From the NCBI RefSeq assembly GCF_000472425.1, contig NZ_AXAI01000008.1, forward strand, positions 186,001-250,000: a stretch of 64,000 bases of DNA, written 5' to 3'. This DNA is from Bradyrhizobium sp. Tv2a-2 (GTDB lineage: Bacteria > Pseudomonadota > Alphaproteobacteria > Rhizobiales > Xanthobacteraceae). Shown here piece after piece: positions 55,748 through 63,368 of this stretch. Within the stretch, counting starts at the first letter, position 1. The number at the start of each line of letters is the position of its first letter. Below the pieces are notes generated by a model, which was given only the letters and a program-made list of their open reading frames with translations, made no database searches and had not been told where the DNA came from. The translations under genes and the position numbers were made by a program.

Positions 55748-56261
55748 CGAGTTGCTTCTCCGCCTCCAATAGCCGCAGCCATGCCAGGGCGTGCAGGCCG
55801 GTATTTGCCCGCGTCAGCACGGTGAGCGCGGCACGTTTCTCCGGCAGGTACGTCCGCGCGAAATGCGGGTCGTGACGAACGATGCTGGAGGTATTGCTGA
55901 TAAGGTCGGCGCACTTGATCGACTGCGCATCGGCGCCAGCAGCCTCAAGCCGCGCCAGATCCATGGCCTTGCGCTGCTTGCGTGTCGGTCCGCCGGGGAC
56001 CGCCGGCACGTCGGTTAGCTCGCGCACAATGCCGGCAATTTCGCGCCCGAACTCGCGCTCCAGATCCTGGTGGGTGACGGGCTGGTCTTCGACGGTGTCG
56101 TGCAAATAGGCCGCAGCGATCGCCGTCTTGCCAAGGCCAAACTGCCGGCACAGTTCCGCGACCTCATGCAGATGCACAAAGTACTTTTCGCCGGTATACT
56201 TGCGCGCCTGGGTCGCGTGTGCGCGCTCGGCGAACTTGCGGGCCTTGTCGACGATGTTCAT
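55740..56261 (-). CDS. HD hydrolase of the MESH1/SpoT type
   Basis: 173 residues with the pattern of small alarmone hydrolases: FAERAHATQARKYTGEKYFVH (residues 10-30), AAYLHDTVEDQ (His54-Asp55 and Glu58-Asp59), then a RELTD helix and KCADLISNTSSI in the place of the usual KLADRLHN. These residues hold Mn and bind (p)ppGpp in SpoT-HD and MESH1. The size is that of a stand-alone hydrolase with no synthetase domain. ppGpp removal during infection is inferred. Confidence 0.78.
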   Translation of the reverse strand: MNIVDKARKFAERAHATQARKYTGEKYFVHLHEVAELCRQFGLGKTAIAAAYLHDTVEDQPVTHQDLEREFGREIAGIVRELTDVPAVPGGPTRKQRKAMDLARLEAAGADAQSIKCADLISNTSSIVRHDPHFARTYLPEKRAALTVLTRANTGLHALAWLRLLEAEKQLDA

Positions 56262-56315
56262 TGAAACGATCCCGAAGTGACGCCGGCCCCGCAGGGGAGC
56301 CGGCGCGATGCCTGA

Positions 56316-56711
56316 TTAGAGCTTGGCCAGTTCGGCCTGCAGGTCCTCCAGCGACTTACCCTTGAGCGCCTCGTCCTGCTTGTCGGCGATCAGTGCCATG
56401 ATCTTCTGTTTCTGTTCGGCGCGATCGCGCTCCTTGGAGGCCTGACGGTTCTCCTCCAGCTTGGTGTCGATCACGAACTTGACGATATCGAAGCGGAGCT
56501 GGACGGTCGGGTCGGAGGCCTTGTCGGCCTCCACGAACGAGATGTCCTCGCCGCTCTTAAGCTGCTTGTAGAGGGAGCGGGCGAGGTCATCGAGGTTGGT
56601 CTTGCCGGTCTTGGAGGCAAGCGGAAGATCGAACAGATCCTCCACGGCGAGCATGCCCTTGCCGGTGTCGAAACGGAGCTTGATGCGCGCCGCCTTCTCA
56701 AACATATCCAT
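56316..56711 (-). CDS. Hypothetical phage protein, 131 residues
   Basis: The first 75 residues look folded (KLRFDTGKGMLAVEDLFDLPL, which resembles a domain I have seen in phages of several hosts); the rest is a charged coiled-coil-like helix with a DEALKGKSLEDLQAELAKL end. AAGGAGACCACC precedes the ATG. Its gene follows the 678-residue gene by 27 bases. Confidence 0.68.
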   Translation of the reverse strand: MDMFEKAARIKLRFDTGKGMLAVEDLFDLPLASKTGKTNLDDLARSLYKQLKSGEDISFVEADKASDPTVQLRFDIVKFVIDTKLEENRQASKERDRAEQKQKIMALIADKQDEALKGKSLEDLQAELAKL

Positions 56712-56738
56712 GGTGGTCTCCTTGGTGGTGGGTCTGGA

Positions 56739-58775
56739 TTAAAACTGCACACGCACCGTGCGTGTGAAGCTGCCCTTGGCGCGAACCAAGAGCTCGTTCC
56801 TCTGGGTCGAGGAGAAGCCCAGACCCGAGAGCTGGTCGACCGTGGACTCGACCTTCGACTTGGCGCCCACGATCTCGATCACTTTGCGATGAGGCGATAG
56901 CTCATCGATCAGGAACTCGTTGAAGAAGCCTCGCGGGCGTTCTTCGTTGACGCAGCCGTCAAGCATGAAGAAATAGTGCTTGTTGCCGGTGCCGTTGCCC
57001 TCGGCCCAGTGGTTCGGCGAGAGCATGACCGTGGTGACGCGGTGGAAGTCCTGGGTCTTGATGCCCCACAGGGAACGAGAGACCTGCGTGCTCGGCAGTG
57101 AGCGGATGATCTCGATGCCTTTGGCGCGGGTGTAGCGCAGGTGGGCGATCTCGGCTGAGCCAATCAGGGCCTTGTCGTAGTGGATGTGCGTCACCTCGCC
57201 GAGCCAGTCGATCTCGATGTCGAAGCCGACGTTGTCTACCTCGCGCCGGGCGTACTGGTTGACGGAGAGGCGGTACTCTCCTTCCTTCATGGTGGCCCGG
57301 TTGGCGTAGAAGATGTTCTCGACCGGCTCCCGCGTGGTGCCGCGACCCGCGTTCATGTCGACATCGAGCCGTCCACCAGACGGCGAGACCGTACTCTTGG
57401 TGCCGAAGAAAATATGGTGCCCGCTCGGCTCCTTCATGTGCAAGTCGAGGTCGTCGTAGTTGAACCACGCCAATCGGCAGCAGAGGTCGCCACTGACGTT
57501 GCCGCCAGCGCGCTTGACCTTCTCCTTGATCGAGTCGGTGACCTCGCCGTTATAGGTCCATGAGAAGCCGTTGCCCCATTTGAACAGGGGTTTGGCGCTC
57601 TTGTGCTGGGGTGCGATCAGGCTGACCAGATTGCCGGCGTGGCGGTTCTCCAACATCACCTCGATGCTATCGACCTTGGGCAGGATGTGCCGGACGAACT
57701 CCTCGACACCTACTGTCTCGACCTTGTCGAGACTCTGAGCCTTGGCAGGGGCCTTGACGACGACCTGATCGAATACGTCGCCGTTCATCACTTTCCGCGC
57801 GCTGCGGTCCGCGAACAGGATGTCGTTGACGGAGATGTCGGTCAGCCGCGCGTGGCGACGCTCCAGGGCGTCGCCGATGCCGAGCTTCACCACGGCCTCG
57901 CGGGCCTTCTCAACCATGGCCTTGGAGACCAGCGCGGTGGGGCGCTTGTAATTGGTCGGCGCCATCACGGCGTCGAACTTGCCGACCGCCTGTTCGAGTT
58001 CCATGTTTTCGGACAGGTTGATGAGCAGGGTGCCGATGGCGGTGTTGCGGACGCGCGCAACTGAGGGCGGCACCTTGTCGTAGTTGGCCCATGTGAACAG
58101 CACACGCGCTTCCCCCGCAGGCAAGAGGTCGTGAGCCTGCTTCAATTTCGCGAACTCGGTGACGACGAACTTGTGCTCCTCGCCGCGATACAGCGACTTA
58201 TTGGCAATCAGCTCCAGCACGGTGTCGATCGCCTCCTGGCTCACCGTCTGCAGGGATCGCAAGAACACCTCTTGCGTTGTCTTCATCTCGCCGATCTTGG
58301 TCGGGATGTCCGCGGCCTGGCAGAAGAAGGTCTTACCCTCGTTCCGCCCCCAAGGGATGTCGGCATAGAAGTGATTGAAGGTGCGGACTGCGCCATCGAC
58401 TTCGCCGTGGTTCTTGTCGGTGCCGACATGCTTTTCGCCATGCAGGAACGGCCGGTCGATCGCCTTCGACTTGACGAACTCCGACATGGCGCCGGCAACG
58501 GCCGCATAGGCCGGCTCTTTGATCTTGACGTCCCACACGCTCTTGAGCTCGCCATCGACGATGGCGACAACCCCACCCAGGACTTTCACGAAGCGTCGGC
58601 AGGACGAGCAGTCGTGCTCGGTGCGCTTGCGGAAGATGGGGTTTGTCCCCTCGGGGAAGCTGGCGAGGTAGTGCTCCCAGAGCGCGTCCCCATCCACGTC
58701 CACACAGAACAGGTCGTGTTTGGTCAGCCGCTTGAACTGCGCCTCGACGGGCGCCTTGAAGGCGTGGAAGTCCAT
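56739..58775 (-). CDS. 678-residue phage protein with YfaP/DUF2135-like stretch
   Basis: Residues about 40-75 hold EHDCSSCRRFVKVLG, a possible zinc pair. Residues about 430-540 have FNYDDLDLHMKEPSGHHIFF, a later GGRLDVDMNAG and ENIFYANR, the pattern of YfaP-type (DUF2135) domains, in which Asp residues bind metal. Total length and the mix of domains match a large protein I have seen in diverse phages but cannot name. No signal peptide is visible, although bacterial YfaP proteins are exported. AAGGAGACCAC precedes the ATG. Confidence 0.68.
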   Translation of the reverse strand: MDFHAFKAPVEAQFKRLTKHDLFCVDVDGDALWEHYLASFPEGTNPIFRKRTEHDCSSCRRFVKVLGGVVAIVDGELKSVWDVKIKEPAYAAVAGAMSEFVKSKAIDRPFLHGEKHVGTDKNHGEVDGAVRTFNHFYADIPWGRNEGKTFFCQAADIPTKIGEMKTTQEVFLRSLQTVSQEAIDTVLELIANKSLYRGEEHKFVVTEFAKLKQAHDLLPAGEARVLFTWANYDKVPPSVARVRNTAIGTLLINLSENMELEQAVGKFDAVMAPTNYKRPTALVSKAMVEKAREAVVKLGIGDALERRHARLTDISVNDILFADRSARKVMNGDVFDQVVVKAPAKAQSLDKVETVGVEEFVRHILPKVDSIEVMLENRHAGNLVSLIAPQHKSAKPLFKWGNGFSWTYNGEVTDSIKEKVKRAGGNVSGDLCCRLAWFNYDDLDLHMKEPSGHHIFFGTKSTVSPSGGRLDVDMNAGRGTTREPVENIFYANRATMKEGEYRLSVNQYARREVDNVGFDIEIDWLGEVTHIHYDKALIGSAEIAHLRYTRAKGIEIIRSLPSTQVSRSLWGIKTQDFHRVTTVMLSPNHWAEGNGTGNKHYFFMLDGCVNEERPRGFFNEFLIDELSPHRKVIEIVGAKSKVESTVDQLSGLGFSSTQRNELLVRAKGSFTRTVRVQF

Positions 58776-58797
58776 GTGGTCTCCTTGTTGACGATCC

Positions 58798-58808
58798 CCG
58801 CTGCGAAC
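58798..58808 (-). repeat. GTTCGCAGCGG leader motif, copy 1
   Basis: On the minus strand GTTCGCAGCGG lies 23 bases before the 678-residue gene's ATG, flanked by CCCC/GGGG that can pair. The identical 11-mer precedes the cupin-like gene. In both cases an AAGGAGACCAC ribosome site follows. Confidence 0.5.
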
Positions 58809-58828
58809 AGGGGCCTTGGGTGTGGTGA

Positions 58829-60169
58829 CTAGTCTTTCCAGGGGTCTTCGAGATCCTTGCCTGCCATGACCACGGCGAACGGCCGCAGCGTGTGCAGGAC
58901 CTTAATCGTGCCGGCGTGCTCGGCGATCACCTCGGGTAGGCGACGGTAGGCCATGGGGCTCTCATCGAGGTCAGCGCCGATGAGCGTGACGCCGCGCTCG
59001 TGGAGCCAGCGGTCCATCTGCTTGCGCGTGAACGTCCTCTTGGCGGCGGTCCGGCTGAACAGGCGGCCGGCGCCGTGCACAGTCGAATAGAGCGAGGCCT
59101 TCGACTCTTCACTGTCGACGCCTTCGATGATCACGGCATCGTCGCCCATGGAGCCGCCGACAAAGCCCTTCTGGCCCGGGAAGGCAGGCGTTGCCCCCTT
59201 GCGCACGACCCAGAGATCCTTGCCGTTGTGGTTCTCGCGCCACGCATAATTGTGATGGTTGTGGATGGTCTCGGTGATGTTGCCGCCGATGATCTGGCGC
59301 ACCCGATCCACGACCCACTCCCGGCCCGCATAAGCATAGCGGCCCGCCAGCTCCATGGCGGCGATGTAGCGCCGCCCAAGCTCAGAGTCCTCGTCGATCA
59401 CGGCCGGCGGCACGTTCATGCCGTCCTTGCCGCCGGCCGCCTTGAGATAGCGCGTCGCCGAGGTATGGCCGAGGCCGCGGGAGCCGAAGTGAACGCCGAC
59501 CCACACGTAACCGTCTTCGTCGCGCATCAGATCGACATAGTGGTTGCCCGAGCCAACGGTGCCGAGCTGGGAGACCGCCTTCTGGCGGTAGCCCTCCATG
59601 TCGCTCTCGACCCACGCGTGGCCATCGTCGAACAGCGCGTGCTCCACCTTCTCGGCATTGGTTCGACCCACACCGAAGGAGATGATCCTGGCGATGTCGC
59701 GCGCAAGCAAGGGAGCTACGTCGCGGATCGCCTCATAGGGCGTGTCGAGGCGCGCGGCCATGTTGCCGCAGCCGATGTCAAAGCCGACACCCGAGATGGA
59801 AATCTGCCCTTCATAGGCGATGACACCCCCAACAGGCTGAGCATAACCAAGGTGGCCATCAGCGCAGATCACACCGCCCACGACGTTGCCGACCGCCATG
59901 CAGTTGCGCATCTGCTCGATGGTGGCCTCGTCGTGCTGGCCGTGGACCTCCAGGGGCGCGTTCTGAAAGCGAGCCTCCTGCGGACGCAGGGCCACAATCT
60001 CCGCACTGGCGGCCGCGGCTTCGCGGCCCAGGTGCTCTTTACGGGCAGCATCGCGATAGAGACACCACGCGGGTTGTCCGCGACCTTCGCCGACGCGAGA
60101 GTCGGGATCAACGCCAGCAGCGACGCACAATTCTCGCGCTCGCTCCATGTAGGGATCAGATCGTCTCAA
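58829..60169 (-). CDS. rtcB: RNA-splicing ligase RtcB
   Basis: 446 residues with the RtcB motifs in order: GVGFDIGCGN (Asp131, Cys134 as metal ligands), GSGNHY (His210), VHFGSRGLGH (His227), NHHNYAW near 305, RKGATPA (323-328) and STVHGAGRLFSR (His365, the guanylylated residue). RtcB joins 2',3'-cyclic-phosphate or 3'-phosphate RNA ends to 5'-OH ends with GTP and Mn. A TTG at 60169 with AAGGAG seven bases upstream is taken as the start; an ATG at 60148 is possible. No archease gene is nearby. Confidence 0.93.
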   Translation of the reverse strand: MRRSDPYMERARELCVAAGVDPDSRVGEGRGQPAWCLYRDAARKEHLGREAAAASAEIVALRPQEARFQNAPLEVHGQHDEATIEQMRNCMAVGNVVGGVICADGHLGYAQPVGGVIAYEGQISISGVGFDIGCGNMAARLDTPYEAIRDVAPLLARDIARIISFGVGRTNAEKVEHALFDDGHAWVESDMEGYRQKAVSQLGTVGSGNHYVDLMRDEDGYVWVGVHFGSRGLGHTSATRYLKAAGGKDGMNVPPAVIDEDSELGRRYIAAMELAGRYAYAGREWVVDRVRQIIGGNITETIHNHHNYAWRENHNGKDLWVVRKGATPAFPGQKGFVGGSMGDDAVIIEGVDSEESKASLYSTVHGAGRLFSRTAAKRTFTRKQMDRWLHERGVTLIGADLDESPMAYRRLPEVIAEHAGTIKVLHTLRPFAVVMAGKDLEDPWKD

Positions 60170-60192
60170 TGCTGGTCTCCTTGGGAAGGGGA

Positions 60193-60804
60193 TTAGACAA
60201 TCCTTGGCAATCTCAAACCTCGTACGCGCTCCTGAAGCGCCTTCAGGCGGCTCAGGATCGCGTCCGGCTCGAAGCGACGGTAGAGGCCGTCAAGCGATGG
60301 CGGCTCACGGTCGCGGGTAAAGGTTAGTGTGGGCGTAAAGTCCGAAACCTTGTCCTCAAACTGGACCAGGCTAATGACGGTGTTGTTTTCCATCAGCCGA
60401 ATGGTGTGGACTTCGTGATGCCGCATGGAATAGCGCCGTCCGGCCGAGCAGGAGTATTTCCGCACACAAGACAGGCGCGTTTCGCCAACCCACGTAAAGC
60501 CGTCGCCACCGAGTAGCGGCGTCTCATAGGCGAACCGCTGGAAAAGCTCCCCCGTACGGCTCTCGCTAAACCACATATTCTGCACGCGCCCAGCGACGCA
60601 GAGCGTCGTGAAGTCATATCGGTGATCGTGCGGGTTCACGACCTCCGGCAGCTTCGAGACATCGCCATCGAAGAAATAGAGCTTGACCGTCTCCGACGGA
60701 GAGCGGCGCAGGCAGATGTAATCAAAGCCCTTGACGTGGAAGTCCCGATACGAGGTGGCGATCACCTCGTCCATGGGGACGTCGGGCAGGGTGGCGAATG
60801 ACAA
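60193..60804 (-). CDS. Cupin-like phage protein
   Basis: 203 residues. VVNPHDHRYDFTTLCVAGRVQN and a later RRYSMRHHEVHTIR have the HxH...H layout of a cupin metal site; ICLRRSPSETVKLYFFDGD is an element I recognise from phages, with no known function. The start is TTG with AAGGAG upstream, since no ATG is near. First gene after the palindrome-bearing promoter. Confidence 0.7.
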   Translation of the reverse strand: MSFATLPDVPMDEVIATSYRDFHVKGFDYICLRRSPSETVKLYFFDGDVSKLPEVVNPHDHRYDFTTLCVAGRVQNMWFSESRTGELFQRFAYETPLLGGDGFTWVGETRLSCVRKYSCSAGRRYSMRHHEVHTIRLMENNTVISLVQFEDKVSDFTPTLTFTRDREPPSLDGLYRRFEPDAILSRLKALQERVRGLRLPRIV

Positions 60805-60819
60805 TGTGGTCTCCTTGAC

Positions 60820-60830
60820 CCGCTGCGAAC
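60820..60830 (-). repeat. GTTCGCAGCGG leader motif, copy 2
   Basis: Same 11-mer as at 58798-58808, here 16 bases before the cupin-like gene's start and flanked by a CCCG/CGGG pair. Confidence 0.5.
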
Positions 60831-60845
60831 GGGGACGTGCGATTC

Positions 60846-60874
60846 AATTTGCACCAAGTTGGTGCATTTGTAAA
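60846..60874 (-). promoter_or_regulatory. Candidate early promoter with palindromic operator
   Basis: Read on the minus strand: TTTACA (60874-60869, -35 with 5/6 matches), 17 bases, then CAAATT (60851-60846, a weak -10). The palindrome TGCACCAACTTGGTGCA (60850-60866, 8-bp arms around one base) fills the spacer and touches the -10. A dimeric repressor bound there would block the promoter of the minus-strand operon. Confidence 0.6.
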
Positions 60875-60877
60875 GCG

Positions 60878-61063
60878 TCAATCTGCGATTGGTCCCATCA
60901 TCTGCCGAAAATGTTCGTGGCAGACGTAGGCCGTCAGCGGGTGCCGTTGCGGGAGAGGGTCATCGTAAAAGACGGCCTCTTCGACCTTGTGCTCGGCCGG
61001 GGCACCGCAGTGGCAGCGCTCGCCTTCGCAACAGCCGGAGATAAAGCGGGGTCTAGTCATCAC
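60878..61063 (-). CDS. Small zinc-finger-like phage protein
   Basis: 61 residues. CCEGERCHCGAPAEHKVEE and a later LTAYVCHEHFRQMMGP give several Cys/His pairs for zinc; the DDP...RHPLTAYVCHEHF part is a pattern I know from other phages. A second ATG three bases in (61060) is possible. It lies upstream of the operon promoter, next to the prophage edge. Confidence 0.68.
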   Translation of the reverse strand: MMTRPRFISGCCEGERCHCGAPAEHKVEEAVFYDDPLPQRHPLTAYVCHEHFRQMMGPIAD

Positions 61064-61218
61064 CCCACCTCCAACTCAAAGCCCGGACTCAGCCGTAAAC
61101 AAGACGAGAACAACTGTGCCTGTTTTTGTGCCTGTCGCGACCGCTGCTGTTCGCCGTATGTGCCGCTTATGCCGGGGCCGTCAAATCGCGAAAACGTAAG
61201 TAATTCAAGCGGTTTACT

Positions 61219-61240
61219 TGGTGCCGGCTGAGGGGATTGA
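61219..61240. other. Candidate attR core in the tRNA-Thr 3' end
   Basis: If the prophage entered through this tRNA, the core lies in its 3' part, here the acceptor and T-arm 3' side. The matching attL is outside the window, so the exact core cannot be drawn; phage gene content stops at 61063 and chromosomal content starts right of 61293. Confidence 0.4.
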
Positions 61241-61293
61241 ACCCCCGACCTTCGGTTTACAAAACCGCTGCTCTACCGCTGAGCTAAGCCGGC
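61219..61293 (-). tRNA. Host tRNA-Thr (anticodon TGT), likely attachment site
   Basis: On the minus strand the gene begins GCCGGCTTAGCTCAGCGG, has anticodon loop TTTGTAA (TGT), a GGTTCAATCC T loop and ends GCCGGCACCA, with all stems paired. It separates phage genes (left) from chromosomal genes (right). Its 3' end points into the prophage, the usual geometry for integration into a tRNA 3' half with restoration of the gene by phage DNA. Confidence 0.95.
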
Positions 61294-61468
61294 GACAGGC
61301 GAAAAACCGCGCTTTCGATTGATCGCGCTCCCCGTGGACGGGGCGGACGGGCCGTCAGATAGCAGAGTTGGGCTGCCAGGGCTACAGGCTGACGAGCCGC
61401 CTGGAGGCGTTTGTTGCAGTCCCCTGTGTGGTAGAATCGCGATCCGGAATCGGGGCGCGGGCACGCAC

Positions 61469-61762
61469 ATGACCAAAAGGCCTCTTGTCGGCATGGCCTT
61501 GGCTGTCGGCGCGCTGGCCCTCGCCGCCATCAGCGGGGCACGGGCGGCCGATCCCGCCTTCTGCCGGCAGTATTCGCAGGCAGCCCTGAAGCAGGTGCGC
61601 GGCGCGCTTGCCAATCCGCGCTGTGCGGCCGGCCTGCAGGGTTCACGCTGGTTGACGGATTTTTCCGTTCACTACCAATGATGCCTGGGCCTGTCCTACG
61701 CCGACGCGGGTGTCGAGCGTGATGCAAGGATCAGGTATCTGCGCGGTTGCGGCGAGGGTTGA
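61469..61762 (+). pseudogene. Small secreted host protein gene broken by a stop codon
   Basis: ATG 61469 opens a signal-peptide protein (GMALAVGALALAAISGARAAD), then FCRQYSQAALKQVRGALANPRC. TGA at 61679-61681 follows HYQ. The same frame continues with CLGLSYADAGVERDARIRYL and ends at TGA 61760-61762. Relatives I know from Bradyrhizobium have a Trp before CLG in a run HY(E/D)WCLG, so TGG appears changed to TGA. The intact form would be a periplasmic protein of about 97 residues. Confidence 0.68.
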
Positions 61763-62008
61763 GGCCGCCGCGAGCATCGCCGCGCCAAGAACGCTGAGGT
61801 CTGCATTGGGGGCCTCTGTTGTGGTTGCGGCGTTAGCAACAAGCACGGGAGAGGTTGCGTTCCTCATCAGCCTTTCGCTTCACACGGCGTTGAGGCGCAC
61901 AAAGGGGGTTGTGCGGCTCTGGCACGGGTGCTCAAGTTCCACGCGCCGTCACCTGCATCGAAGCGATCGTGGGAGCGGCGGCTTTTGTGGCGGGCGAGAA
62001 GCGGGCCG
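61763..62008. other. Spacer before the nickel transporter gene
   Basis: No convincing gene. A 104-residue plus frame and a 74-residue minus frame overlap here, but neither has a ribosome site or a recognisable product, and the plus frame runs into the transporter gene in another phase. Confidence 0.35.
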
Positions 62009-62701
62009 ATGTTTGCAATTTTAGGGTTGGGCTTCCTCCTGGGCATGCAGCATGCGCTGGAGGCCGATCACATTGCCGCGGTCTCGAGCATCGCCGCCCG
62101 GCGCAGCGAGGTCGCCGACATCGTCAAGCATGGCCTGACCTGGGGGTTCGGCCACACCGTGACGCTGTTCCTGTTTGCGGGGGCGGCGATCCTGCTCGGG
62201 CATGCCATTCCGAAGCACTGGTCGCAGCCGCTGGAGACCGCGGTCGGCATCATGCTGGTAGGTCTGGGAGCACATGTGCTGTGGCGGCTGTGGCATGACC
62301 GTGTGCATTTTCACGGTCACGCCCATGGCGATGGCAGGCTGCACTTCCATGCCCATAGCCATGCTGGCGAACGCGGGTCGCATGACCGCGCGAGCCACGA
62401 GCACAGTCACGGCTTTCGCTGGCGCACGCTGTTGGTCGGGTTGATGCATGGCATGGCCGGATCGGCGGCGCTGTTGGTGCTCACAGTGTCCCGGGCGCCG
62501 AATGCCGCGATCGGGCTCGGCTATGTCGCGCTGTTCGGCGTCGGCTCGATGATCGGGATGGGGGTGCTGTCGACCGTGATCGCGGTGCCGATCGCGATCT
62601 CTGCGCGCTGGCTCACCCTTGCCAATCGCGGCCTGCAGGGCGCTGTCGGGCTCGTCACCATGGCGATCGGGCTGCACACCATCGTCGCGACGGCGCTCTA
62701 A
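62009..62701 (+). CDS. Nickel/cobalt transporter (NiCoT/NicO-like)
   Basis: 230 residues from ATG 62009, six or so membrane segments. LGMQHALEADHIAAVSS near the start is the HxxxxDH signature of NiCoT permeases, which bind Ni or Co in the first segments. A His-rich loop (HFHGHAHGDGR and HFHAHSH) lies in the middle, on one face of the membrane, as a metal store. The protein sits in the inner membrane. The frame is open to 61928 but that leader is polar and basic. Chromosomal, outside the prophage. Confidence 0.85.
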   Translation: MFAILGLGFLLGMQHALEADHIAAVSSIAARRSEVADIVKHGLTWGFGHTVTLFLFAGAAILLGHAIPKHWSQPLETAVGIMLVGLGAHVLWRLWHDRVHFHGHAHGDGRLHFHAHSHAGERGSHDRASHEHSHGFRWRTLLVGLMHGMAGSAALLVLTVSRAPNAAIGLGYVALFGVGSMIGMGVLSTVIAVPIAISARWLTLANRGLQGAVGLVTMAIGLHTIVATAL

Positions 62702-62844
62702 ATTAACGCTTTGGTGTTGGGATAGCCGGCAATTGACCCCGGTAAATGCCTATCCCGTTAGGCTTACCGGACGTTTAGTGCGGCCCTTTAACACTTGCGA
62801 TGCGGTCATTGGCTAAATTGCCGCTTCGAGTACCGGACCTTTCC

Positions 62845-63324
62845 ATGCGCCTTCAAGCGGCTTTGGCCATTCTGATCGGACTTGCGCCCGCGGCATACGC
62901 CTCGGACGGGTTCAATGTCGTCATCCCCGGCCGGCCCGGCGTCCCCGTGATCATCAACGGCGTGGATGCGTCCTTCGGTGTCGTGGAGGGCGAATTCGGC
63001 CTCGGCAAGGGCGTCAACAACCAGCCGACGGTGTATGGCGGCCACTACGTCGATGTGGTCCCCAATGTCGGTCATTATTATCCGAGCCTCGGGCAGCGGC
63101 CCGGCTATGGCCGGCTCGAGGTCGAGCCGCCGCCAAATCGTCCGCTGCCGAAGCCGGCCGAATCCTATCATGAATCATGGTCGGCGCACTCCATGCCGCT
63201 GCCGGCGACATCGCCGCAGGAGGTGCCGGCCTATCCGCCGCCGGTGATCGTGGCGCCGCCGATGGGCAATGATTTCCAACAGCGCAAGATGCGACCGCCA
63301 ATGCCGAAGCATTTTCCGAACTAA
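62845..63324 (+). CDS. Secreted Pro-rich hypothetical protein
   Basis: 159 residues with a signal peptide (LQAALAILIGLAPAAYAS). The mature part has FNVVIPGRPGVPVIINGVD near its start and a Pro-rich second half (VEPPPNRPLPKP, PPPVIVAPPMG). I know similar proteins only from Bradyrhizobium and relatives, with no known role. ATG 62845 gives the signal peptide. Confidence 0.7.
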   Translation: MRLQAALAILIGLAPAAYASDGFNVVIPGRPGVPVIINGVDASFGVVEGEFGLGKGVNNQPTVYGGHYVDVVPNVGHYYPSLGQRPGYGRLEVEPPPNRPLPKPAESYHESWSAHSMPLPATSPQEVPAYPPPVIVAPPMGNDFQQRKMRPPMPKHFPN

Positions 63325-63368
63325 GTTTTTTTAAGCCAACGAAAACAGGCATAACAGGAGAGAGAGTA

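Larger units (their letters stand above)
1..61218. mobile_element. Prophage, right-hand portion (contractile-tailed phage)
   Basis: The stretch holds an ordered set of tailed-phage genes: terminases, portal, prohead protease, capsid, tail sheath and tube, tail chaperones with a frameshift, tape measure, baseplate, fibres and endolysin, followed by a minus-strand operon of small phage genes. The sheath and tube genes show a contractile (myovirus) tail. The right limit is set at the 3' end of a host tRNA-Thr gene, after which genes are ordinary chromosomal ones. The left limit, integrase and lysogeny control are outside the window. The late reading frames are long and intact, so there is little sign of decay in the part seen. 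Confidence 0.9.

Noticed and set aside
56276..56312. GC-rich hairpin between the 131-residue gene and the HD hydrolase gene as a terminator
   Set aside because: On the minus strand it is followed by GTCACTTCGGG with no T run; it may be an RNA-stability hairpin but cannot be called.
61643..61867. A 74-residue minus-strand frame with a hydrophobic Ala-rich stretch
   Set aside because: It overlaps the plus-strand pseudogene antisense, and its hydrophobic part is not at the N-terminus; no ribosome site.
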